From HGM13006 sp900757695 (lineage in GTDB: Bacteria; Bacillota; Clostridia; Oscillospirales; Oscillospiraceae), in the NCBI GenBank assembly GCA_959607825.1, contig CAUHNW010000014.1, positions 21,140 through 85,139 on the forward strand: a stretch of 64,000 nucleotides of DNA, written 5' to 3'. The translations under genes and the position numbers were made by a program. The notes under the pieces were generated by a model. It was not told the DNA's origin. It did no database searches and was given only the letters and a program-made list of their open reading frames with translations. Below are positions 27,955-34,938 of this stretch, in pieces (within the stretch, counting starts at the first letter, position 1; each line of letters starts with the position of its first letter).

Positions 27955-29136
27955 ATGGAGCATATCACGTTTGAACAATTAGGAATCAGCGCAGAAATTT
28001 TACAGGCGCTGGAGAAAAAGGGCTACGGCTATCCAACACAGGTACAGGAAGAGGCGATTCCGCCGCTGATGGAGTGGAAGGATGTAATCGCCAAGGCTCC
28101 CACGGGTACCGGTAAGACGTTTGCTTTTGGGATCCCCGTGATTGAACATATCGATGTGGAAAATGAAGCGGTGCAGGCGGCGATTCTCGCCCCTACCCGG
28201 GAGCTGGCCATGCAGATCGGGGACGAGCTCCGTGGACTGCTGGAGTTCAAGAAGGGGATCCGTGTGGCGGTGCTTTATGGGGGCCAGCGGCTGGATGCAC
28301 AGGCACGTCAGCTTGCAAAAAAGCCCCAGATCGTTGTGGCAACGCCCGGACGGCTCATGGATCATTACAAGCGGAAGAACATCCGCTTTGACGGCATCAA
28401 AACTGTGGTGCTGGATGAGGCGGATCGAATGCTGGATATGGGCTTTTTCAAGGATGTGACCGGTATCATCGAAAAGATGAAAAACCGCACCAATATGGGC
28501 CTGTTTTCTGCTACGATCTCGCAGGAGGTCATGACGGTCAGCTGGATGTATCAGCGGGATGAGGTGGAGATCACCGTGCAGCCCAAGGAGGAAAGCCGAC
28601 CGGATATTGACCAGTATGCCATTACCTGCAACGGCATTGAAAAGCTGATGACGACCTTGCAGCTGCTGGATACCCAGGGCTTTGAGCGTGTGATCATTTT
28701 CTGCAACACCAAGCATATGTGTCAGCGGCTTTGCGACGATATGCAGGGCAGAAGCTACAGCGTGGACTGCCTCCACGGCGACATCCGCCAGAGTCAGCGG
28801 GAAAAGGTCATGCAGAAATTCCGGGATGGCAAGCTCAATGTACTGGTGGCAACGGATGTTGCATCCCGGGGCATTGATGTGGATGACGTGGAATGCGTCA
28901 TCAACTACGATATCCCCGAGGAAAACGAATATTATATTCACCGGATCGGCCGTACCGGCCGGGCCAGACGGAAGGGCGCTGCCTATACACTGGTGGGATC
29001 GCTGCTGGAAAAGTCCAAGCTGGATGAGATCGCAAAATATTCGCACTTTACCATAAAGCCTGTGAAGCTGACCGGGGACGGAAAGCTTCAGGAGGTGGAG
29101 GTGAAAAAGCCTCAGGTAAAGCTGAAATATCGATGA
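27955..29136 (+). CDS. DEAD-box ATP-dependent RNA helicase
   Basis: RNA helicase of the RhlE/CshA-like group. In order: Q motif (FEQLGISAEIL), motif I APTGTGKT, Ia PTRELA, Ib TPGRL, II VLDEADRML, III SATI, IV IIFCNT, V ATDVASRGIDV and VI HRIGRTGRA. At 393 aa it has only a short tail after the helicase core, so no extra RNA-binding domain is evident. ATG 27955 has AGAGG 6 bases upstream; a TTG two codons earlier is the alternative. It overlaps the DprA-like gene by four bases. Confidence 0.93.
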   Translation: MEHITFEQLGISAEILQALEKKGYGYPTQVQEEAIPPLMEWKDVIAKAPTGTGKTFAFGIPVIEHIDVENEAVQAAILAPTRELAMQIGDELRGLLEFKKGIRVAVLYGGQRLDAQARQLAKKPQIVVATPGRLMDHYKRKNIRFDGIKTVVLDEADRMLDMGFFKDVTGIIEKMKNRTNMGLFSATISQEVMTVSWMYQRDEVEITVQPKEESRPDIDQYAITCNGIEKLMTTLQLLDTQGFERVIIFCNTKHMCQRLCDDMQGRSYSVDCLHGDIRQSQREKVMQKFRDGKLNVLVATDVASRGIDVDDVECVINYDIPEENEYYIHRIGRTGRARRKGAAYTLVGSLLEKSKLDEIAKYSHFTIKPVKLTGDGKLQEVEVKKPQVKLKYR

Positions 29137-30056
29137 GAAGCTATACGGAGCCGGAGCTGGGGCTGATGCTGCTCTATGCACTGCCGGGAGAGAATCGCCT
29201 GCGGGAAAGCCTGTTTCGGCGGCTTTCCGTGGCGGTAAAGGAGCTGGGGCAGACCCCGGAGCCGGAGCTGGAGCTGGACGAGGGAGAGCTTCAGCGGCTG
29301 GGCTGTACCCGGCAGGAGACCGATGAAATCCTCAGGCGTCTGACCCAGCGCCAGCTGCTGCAGGGGTATCTGCAAGGGCTTTCACGGAAGGGGATCCGGG
29401 TAATTACACGGATCAGCCCGGAGTATCCCCAGCGGCTCCGGGAAACCCTTGGAGATCGTGCGCCGCTGGTATTGTTTTGCGCAGGGGCACTTTCTCTTAT
29501 GGAACGGCAGTGCATGTCGCTGGTGGGCTCCCGAAAGCTTCGCCCTGCGGGAAAAAATTTTGCAAGGTGCGTGGGCAATGCCGCTGCCCGGCAGGGCTAT
29601 TGCTACTGTTCCGGCGGAGCCGCCGGAGCGGATACGGAGGGCTTTTGCGGGGCCATGGAACAGGGTGGCTGTTCGGTTCTTTTTCTGGCAGACAGTCTGG
29701 AAGAACATCTGACAGACCGCCGTTACCGCCGGTATTTGAGGGACAAAAAGCTTTTGCTGGTATCCGAGCAGGGGCCGGATCTGCCCTTCTCCACACCCCG
29801 TGCCATGAGCCGGAACCGGCTCATCCATGCCATGGGCCAAAAGGTCTTTGTGGCCCAGTCGGACTATGGAACCGGGGGTACATGGAACGGCACCATGGAG
29901 AATCTGAAGGAGGGCTGGAGCCCGGTATTTGTCTATGATGGGGAGCCGGAGGAACCCGGTACCCGTGGGCTTTTGGAGCGTGGTGCAGAGCCGGTCTCGC
30001 TTTCCCAGCTGGAACAGCTCAGTGCGCTGGGCCTTCAGCAGACCAGTCTGTTTTAA
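29133..30056 (+). CDS. Divergent DprA/Smf-family protein
   Basis: 307 aa, DNA-processing (SLOG/Rossmann) family. Residues 1-95 hold an N-terminal helical region. The Rossmann core follows: PLVLFCAGALSLM, VGSRKLRPAGKNFA, SGGAAGADTEGF, EHLTDRRYR, and ARN-like SRNRLIHAMG with a GTGGTW loop. Usual DprA has SGLAxGID; here the loop is GGAAGAD, so this is an off-type paralogue. There is no C-terminal winged-helix domain. DprA loads RecA on incoming DNA, but a role here is not proven. It overlaps the helicase stop (ATGA). Confidence 0.75.
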   Translation: MRSYTEPELGLMLLYALPGENRLRESLFRRLSVAVKELGQTPEPELELDEGELQRLGCTRQETDEILRRLTQRQLLQGYLQGLSRKGIRVITRISPEYPQRLRETLGDRAPLVLFCAGALSLMERQCMSLVGSRKLRPAGKNFARCVGNAAARQGYCYCSGGAAGADTEGFCGAMEQGGCSVLFLADSLEEHLTDRRYRRYLRDKKLLLVSEQGPDLPFSTPRAMSRNRLIHAMGQKVFVAQSDYGTGGTWNGTMENLKEGWSPVFVYDGEPEEPGTRGLLERGAEPVSLSQLEQLSALGLQQTSLF

Positions 30057-30065
30057 GGAGATGAG

Positions 30066-30104
30066 GCGAGGGCCTCCCGCAGCAGCGGGCGGGCCTTCGC
30101 TTTT
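30066..30104 (+). terminator. Terminator after DprA-like gene
   Basis: A long GC-rich imperfect stem (30066-30080 with 30085-30100) followed by TTTT. The next gene begins 28 bases on, with AAGGAGG between. Confidence 0.65.
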
Positions 30105-30131
30105 CGGCGGCAACAGAAAGGAGGAAGCTTC

Positions 30132-30791
30132 GTGCATACAGGGAAAGAGAATGGACGTGCCGGAAAGCACTTTCGCCCCGGACAGATGACCGGAGCGATG
30201 CTGGTGCAGTATATCATGGCGCTGGTGGGCGTTGCCATGCTGGTCTTCGTAGCCGGAGTGCTCAGCTGGCGGGTGCGGAATTATCTGGGCAACCGGGAGA
30301 TGTACAACTGGGTTTATCGTGCCCTGCAGTGGATGTCCGATCAGGTGCTGCTGGTGATCCTGGCCCTGTGTCTGGGCGGATGGGCCATTGTGACCTATCA
30401 CTATCTGGCACGCCCGATCCGATATTTGGATGAGATGACAAAAGCGGCGGAGCAGCTGATCGAAAAGCCGGAAAAGCCCGTATCCCTTCCCTATGCCCTG
30501 CGGGGAGAGGAGGCACTGCTCAATGAACTGCGGGAAAAGTCCCTGCACCGGGCAGAGCAGAAGAGGCAGGATGCCACACTGGATACCCGGCACCTCCATG
30601 AGCTGGCCCGGAGTGCCGGAATGGCCGCACAGGAGCTGATCCGGGAGGTGGATCGGCAGGCCCGGAACGGCGATGTGCCGGAGCAGCAGACCGTAGAAAA
30701 AGCTCGCTGGATAGAGGGCCAGATCCGTATGCTATACGATCTCACCGCCGAGCCGGAGCAAGAGAATGTGAACGCTTCCAGTTCACGGTAA
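30132..30791 (+). CDS. VanS-like membrane sensor without kinase domain
   Basis: 219 aa, GTG start with AAAGGAGG upstream. Two transmembrane helices (about residues 23-45 and 70-93) flank a short outside loop (NREMYNWVYRALQWM). After them comes a HAMP-like stretch YLARPIRYLDEMTKAAEQL and a long charged helix, as in the input half of VanS-type histidine kinases. No phospho-accepting His box, N, G1 or G2 motif follows; the protein ends in a plain helical tail. It could be a truncated kinase or a stand-alone signal adaptor. Confidence 0.65.
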   Translation: MHTGKENGRAGKHFRPGQMTGAMLVQYIMALVGVAMLVFVAGVLSWRVRNYLGNREMYNWVYRALQWMSDQVLLVILALCLGGWAIVTYHYLARPIRYLDEMTKAAEQLIEKPEKPVSLPYALRGEEALLNELREKSLHRAEQKRQDATLDTRHLHELARSAGMAAQELIREVDRQARNGDVPEQQTVEKARWIEGQIRMLYDLTAEPEQENVNASSSR

Positions 30792-30869
30792 GATTGATTT
30801 TTCGTCCATGCCGGAAGACGGGGAAAGAAAAAATTTTTCTTGTTTCATTTGTCCTCTGAGGCGCATTTC

Positions 30870-31024
30870 CGAGCTTTGCGGACAGGTGGGGTGAACCCCT
30901 TCCGGCGCATAGCTTTTCGCCTGCGAAAGAGGTAAAATTGCAGAAAAACCCAAGCAATCCGGTTTGTTTTTTACCTGCATACGTTATGGAAACCCGGCCC
31001 CAGCATAGGGGGACGCAGGTCCGT
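30870..31024. ncRNA. Candidate structured RNA, unidentified
   Basis: A 460-base gap (30792-31251) separates the sensor stub from nrdD. Within it many complementary arms nest: CGGAC/GTCCG (30879-30883 with 31019-31023), GGTAAAA/TTTTACC (30931-30937 with 30969-30975), CTTTTCGC/GCGAAAG (30913-30929), ACCTGC/GCAGGT (30973-30978 with 31015-31020) and CCCC/GGGG pairs. The strand is not clear and no promoter is obvious. The size suits 6S RNA, but I could not match a conserved 6S sequence. Confidence 0.35.
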
Positions 31025-31038
31025 GAAAACCGCAAAAA

Positions 31039-31084
31039 CCACAAGATGTTGTTTTTGTAAGCAAACTGACACTAAATGTAGTAA
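31039..31084 (+). promoter_or_regulatory. Tandem NrdR boxes upstream of nrdD
   Basis: Two matches to the NrdR box consensus acaCwAtATaTwGtgt: CCACAAGATGTTGTTT (31039-31054) and ACACTAAATGTAGTAA (31069-31084). Both keep C-w-A-n-A-T-n-T-w-G, and their centres are 30 bp apart, about three helical turns. They sit directly upstream of the -35, so NrdR could repress nrdD when dATP is high. Confidence 0.6.
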
Positions 31085-31092
31085 TTTTGTTC

Positions 31093-31120
31093 TTGCATTC
31101 CTGCGGCCATGTGCTATAAT
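31093..31120 (+). promoter_or_regulatory. nrdD promoter
   Basis: TTGCAT (31093-31098), 16-base spacer, TATAAT (31115-31120). A leader of about 125 bases follows, with a TTCATCG/CGATGAA hairpin and a GC-rich arm. Confidence 0.7.
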
Positions 31121-31251
31121 ATGCCTACTGAAAAATTCATTAGACCAAAGACGGCTACGGCTGCCTTCTATTCATCGGAGTGCCCCCGGCGCTTCGATGA
31201 ACTTGTGTCAGGCGGCCTTCGGGAAGGGCCCATGTGAACGGAGGAAGAACT

Positions 31252-33381
31252 ATGCAGGTTGTAAAAAGAGACGGTTCGATTGTTGCTTTTGACCGAAGCA
31301 AGATCGTATCCGCAATTCAGAAGGCAAACAGCTCCGTAGACGAAGAAGATCGAATCGATCAGGAGACCATTGAAGAAATTACGCAGTCCATTGAGCGGCG
31401 GCATAAAAGCCGGCTGCTGGTGGAGGATATTCAGGACATGGTAGAAAAAAAGCTCATGGCCAAAAAGAAATATGTGCTGGCCAAGAACTACATCATCTAC
31501 CGCTATAACCGTGCACTGATCCGCAAGCAGAATACCACCGATGAGAGTATCCTGAGCCTGCTCCACAATACCAATAAAGAGCTGGCAGAGGAGAACAGCA
31601 ACAAGAATACCGTGATCGCCTCTACGCAGCGGGACTATATCGCAGGAGAGGTATCCCGGGATCTTACCCGGCGGATTCTCTTGCCGGAAAAGATCTCCAA
31701 GGCCCATGACGAGGGCGTGCTCCACTTTCATGATGCGGACTATTTTGTGCAGCCCATCTTCAACTGCTGCCTCATCAACATCGGCGACATGCTGGACAAC
31801 GGCACCATGATGAACGGCAAACTCATTGAGTCTCCCAAGAGCTTTCAGGTGGCCTGCAACGTTATGACCCAGATCATTGCCAATGTAGCCTCCAACCAGT
31901 ACGGCGGTCAGAGTGTGGACGTGAGCCATCTGGGCAAGTATCTGCGGCGGAGCTACAATAAGTTCAAGCAGCGGATCACGGATGAATGTCAGGGGGAGAA
32001 CGTATCGGAGGAGCTGATCGAAAAGCTCACCCGGGAGCGCCTTCAGGAAGAGCTGAAATCCGGTGTCCAGACCATTCAGTATCAGATCAATACCCTTATG
32101 ACCACCAACGGTCAGTCTCCCTTTGTGACGCTGTTCCTGTATCTCAAGGAAGGGGATCCCTACATCAAGGAAAATGCCATGATCGTGGAGGAGATCCTGC
32201 GGCAGCGGCTGGAGGGCATCAAGAATGCCTCCGGTGTCTATGTGACCCCGGCGTTCCCCAAGCTGGTTTACGTTCTGGACGAGAACAACTGCCTCCGGGG
32301 CGGGGAGTATGACTACATCACCCGTCTGGCGGTGAAGTGCTCCGCCAAGCGGATGTATCCAGACTATATCTCCGCCAAAAAAATGCGGGAGAATTATGAG
32401 GGCAATGTATTTGCGCCCATGGGCTGTCGTTCCTTCCTGGCACCATGGAAGGACGAAAATGGCGAGTACAAGTTCGAGGGCCGCTTCAATCAGGGCGTTG
32501 TGTCCATCAATCTGCCCCAGATCGGTATTCTCTGCAAGGGAGACGAGGAAAAGTTCTGGTCGATGCTGGATGAACGGCTGGAGCTGTGCTTTGAGGCGCT
32601 GATGTGCCGGCACAATGCCCTGAAGGGCGTGCTCAGCGATGTCAGCCCGGTACACTGGCAGTACGGCGCCATTGCACGTCTGAAAAAGGGCGAGACCATT
32701 GACCGGTTCCTCTATGGCGGCTATTCCTCTATCTCTCTGGGCTATATTGGCCTCTATGAGCTGACCATGCTCATGAAGGGCGTCAGCCAGACGGATCCCG
32801 TTGGAGAGGAGTTTGCGGTTCGGGTGATGAAGCACCTGCGGGAGACCTGTGACCGCTGGAAGGCGGAGACCAACATCGGCTTTGCCCTCTACGGCACCCC
32901 CGCCGAGAGCCTCTGCTACCGCTTTGCACGGATCGATAAGGAACGCTTCGGCACCATTCCCAATGTCACGGACAAGGGCTACTATACCAACTCCTATCAT
33001 GTGGATGTAAGAGAAGAGATCGATGCCTTCTCCAAGTTCGATTTTGAGAGCCAGTTTCAGGCCATCTCCTCCGGCGGAGCCATCAGTTATGTGGAGATCC
33101 CCAATATGCGCCATAACCTTACGGCACTGGCCGAGGTGGTGCAGTACATCTACGACAATATCCAGTATGCGGAGTTCAATACCAAGAGCGACTATTGTCA
33201 GGTCTGCGGCTTTGACGGGGAGATCATCATCAACGATGACTACCAGTGGCAGTGCCCCAACTGCGGCAATACGGATCAAAGCCGCATGAACGTGACCCGC
33301 CGTACCTGCGGCTATCTGGGGGAGAACTACTGGAATGAGGGCAAAACCAAAGAGATCAAGGCAAGGGTGATGCACCTGTGA
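31252..33381 (+). CDS. nrdD: Anaerobic ribonucleoside-triphosphate reductase
   Basis: Class III glycyl-radical reductase that makes dNTPs without oxygen. The 709 residues start with an ATP-cone (VVKRDGSIVAFDRSKIVSAI). The catalytic barrel follows, with FHDADYF and cysteine-containing NCCLINIGD. The zinc site is CQVCGFDG..CPNCGN, and the C-terminal glycyl-radical loop is RRTCGYLGEN (Cys686-Gly690 region). ATG 31252 follows CGGAGGAAG. It overlaps nrdG by four bases (GTGA). Confidence 0.97.
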   Translation: MQVVKRDGSIVAFDRSKIVSAIQKANSSVDEEDRIDQETIEEITQSIERRHKSRLLVEDIQDMVEKKLMAKKKYVLAKNYIIYRYNRALIRKQNTTDESILSLLHNTNKELAEENSNKNTVIASTQRDYIAGEVSRDLTRRILLPEKISKAHDEGVLHFHDADYFVQPIFNCCLINIGDMLDNGTMMNGKLIESPKSFQVACNVMTQIIANVASNQYGGQSVDVSHLGKYLRRSYNKFKQRITDECQGENVSEELIEKLTRERLQEELKSGVQTIQYQINTLMTTNGQSPFVTLFLYLKEGDPYIKENAMIVEEILRQRLEGIKNASGVYVTPAFPKLVYVLDENNCLRGGEYDYITRLAVKCSAKRMYPDYISAKKMRENYEGNVFAPMGCRSFLAPWKDENGEYKFEGRFNQGVVSINLPQIGILCKGDEEKFWSMLDERLELCFEALMCRHNALKGVLSDVSPVHWQYGAIARLKKGETIDRFLYGGYSSISLGYIGLYELTMLMKGVSQTDPVGEEFAVRVMKHLRETCDRWKAETNIGFALYGTPAESLCYRFARIDKERFGTIPNVTDKGYYTNSYHVDVREEIDAFSKFDFESQFQAISSGGAISYVEIPNMRHNLTALAEVVQYIYDNIQYAEFNTKSDYCQVCGFDGEIIINDDYQWQCPNCGNTDQSRMNVTRRTCGYLGENYWNEGKTKEIKARVMHL

Positions 33382-33911
33382 ATTATTCATTGATCAAGTG
33401 GCGGGATATCGCCGATGGCCCGGGCATTCGGGTGAGCCTGTTTGTATCCGGCTGCCGCCATCACTGCAAGGGCTGCTTCAATGCGGAGACTTGGAGCTTT
33501 ACCGCAGGAAAGCCCTATACGGAAGCCGTGCAGGAATCCATTCTGAAAGGGATGGAAAAGCCCTATATTCTGGGGCTGACCCTGCTGGGCGGCGAGCCCT
33601 TTGAGCCGGAAAACCAGCCCCATGTGCTGGCCCTGTGCCGGAAGGTTCGGGAGCGGTTCCCGGGAAAGACCATCTGGTGCTATTCCGGCTATACGCTGGA
33701 AACGGACATGCTGGCGGGAAAGCTTGGCCCACGGGACGTTACCATGGAGCTGCTCTCCCTTCTGGATGTGCTGGTGGACGGGGAGTTCCACGAGGCGGAG
33801 AAGAATCCTCAGCTCCGGTTCCGGGGCTCCGGAAACCAGCGGATCATCGACGTAAAGGAAACCTTAAAGACAGGAAGCACCGTCCTGTGGGACGGCGGAA
33901 AGGAGCCGTAA
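33378..33911 (+). CDS. nrdG: Anaerobic ribonucleotide reductase-activating protein
   Basis: Radical SAM activase that installs the glycyl radical on NrdD. The CxxxCxxC cluster motif is CRHHCKGC near residue 27, preceded by DIADGPGIRVSLFVSGC; TLLGGEPF and WCYSGYT follow. It is 177 aa, slightly longer than many. The GTG start overlaps the nrdD stop, and its own stop overlaps the dut ATG (TAATG). Confidence 0.95.
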   Translation: MNYSLIKWRDIADGPGIRVSLFVSGCRHHCKGCFNAETWSFTAGKPYTEAVQESILKGMEKPYILGLTLLGGEPFEPENQPHVLALCRKVRERFPGKTIWCYSGYTLETDMLAGKLGPRDVTMELLSLLDVLVDGEFHEAEKNPQLRFRGSGNQRIIDVKETLKTGSTVLWDGGKEP

Positions 33912-34342
33912 TGAGATTTCAGAAGCTGCGCCCCGGCGCCATCACACCCACCTACGGCTCGCCGGAGGCGGCAGGGGCGGATCTATATGCATGTCTGGAG
34001 GCACCGCTGACCATTGCACCGGGAGAGACTGCAAAGATCCCCACCGGGATCGCCATGGAAATCCCCACGGGATATGCTGGGCTGATTTTTGCCCGCAGCA
34101 GCTTGGGGGTCAAGCGGGGACTGGCACCGGCCAATAAGGTCGGCGTGGTGGATTCCGACTATCGGGGAGAATTTTTGATCTTCCTCTACAACCAGTCTCA
34201 GGAGCCCCAGACCGTTGCGCCCGGAGAGCGGGTGGCACAGCTGGTGATCGTTCCGGTCCGGCAGGCACACTTTGAGGAAGTGGATACGCTGGAAGAGACT
34301 CAGCGGGGACAGGGGGGCTTTGGCTCCACCGGGAGGTTCTGA
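33911..34342 (+). CDS. dut: dUTP diphosphatase
   Basis: Trimeric dUTPase that hydrolyses dUTP to dUMP. The five motifs are visible in 143 aa: AGADLYA (1), ARSSLG (2), NKVGVVDSDYRGE (3), GERVAQLVI (4) and GQGGFGSTGRF (5). The ATG at 33911 overlaps the nrdG stop by one base. It belongs with nrdDG in deoxynucleotide supply. Confidence 0.95.
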   Translation: MRFQKLRPGAITPTYGSPEAAGADLYACLEAPLTIAPGETAKIPTGIAMEIPTGYAGLIFARSSLGVKRGLAPANKVGVVDSDYRGEFLIFLYNQSQEPQTVAPGERVAQLVIVPVRQAHFEEVDTLEETQRGQGGFGSTGRF

Positions 34343-34343
34343 G

Positions 34344-34748
34344 ATGAGGACATCCAAGGCCCTTTATGCGCTCCTGACCGCAGCCTCCGGCGTCTTTATG
34401 CTGCTGGGCTGGCAGCTTCTTCTGATGGGGAGCACCCTTTCGCCGCTGCCCTTTGGGGCGTTTCCCAGTATTGTGATTGCGGCGATGATGACCTCCACTG
34501 GTGCATTTGCGGCTTTTGCGGTGCTCTGTGCGCTGCTCTATGGAATGGTCTTTACTGCGCTGTACTTTGCATGGAAGCGGAAGCCATGGGCGGTGGTGGC
34601 CGGGACATTGCTCTACTGCCTGGATATGGCGGCGGCGCTGGTGTTTACGGCTTTTTCATGGTGGTTTCTGCTGGGAATTGCTGTGGATGTGGTGCTCATT
34701 GTCATGCTGTGGCGGATGTACGTTCTGGCCGGGAAGCAGACTGGATAA
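34344..34748 (+). CDS. Small four-helix membrane protein, unknown
   Basis: 134 aa, almost wholly hydrophobic with four predicted transmembrane helices (about residues 8-30, 43-66, 79-100 and 105-127) and a short cytoplasmic tail. No family is recognised. The ATG at 34344 follows GGGAGG inside the end of dut, one base after its stop, so it is co-transcribed with nrdDG-dut. A terminator follows. Confidence 0.7.
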   Translation: MRTSKALYALLTAASGVFMLLGWQLLLMGSTLSPLPFGAFPSIVIAAMMTSTGAFAAFAVLCALLYGMVFTALYFAWKRKPWAVVAGTLLYCLDMAAALVFTAFSWWFLLGIAVDVVLIVMLWRMYVLAGKQTG

Positions 34749-34779
34749 CCGGCTTACATTGGATAAGATGAATCTCAGG

Positions 34780-34812
34780 TGCGCCGCAAGCTCTGCTGCG
34801 GCGCATTTTTTT
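34780..34812 (+). terminator. Terminator of nrdDG-dut unit
   Basis: A 9-bp GC-rich stem (34780-34788 with 34797-34805) followed by TTTTTTT. Confidence 0.88.
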
Positions 34813-34874
34813 CTGCAAAATACACATTTTTCCGGCAAAAAATACGAAATGTCCATGTACTTTCGTGAAATAGC

Positions 34875-34883
34875 TGGTATAAT
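34875..34883 (+). promoter_or_regulatory. Extended -10 promoter of LtaS-like gene
   Basis: TGGTATAAT at 34875-34883 is an extended -10; no good -35 is seen 17 bases upstream. Confidence 0.5.
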
Positions 34884-34938
34884 ACTGTTTACTGCATAGA
34901 ATTGGTGCAGAGCATTTTTTACAAGGAGCCTTTTGATT

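Noticed and set aside
30870..31024. 6S RNA (ssrS)
   Set aside because: Length and rod-like pairing are compatible, but I could not find a conserved 6S sequence or a promoter, so I report only an unidentified structured region.
30870..31024. c-di-AMP (ydaO) riboswitch
   Set aside because: A GGGGTGAACCCC stretch looked suggestive, but the rest of the ydaO core is missing and the nrdD promoter lies downstream of it.
31168..33390. A 740-codon minus-strand open frame
   Set aside because: Antisense to nrdD, which has all catalytic motifs.
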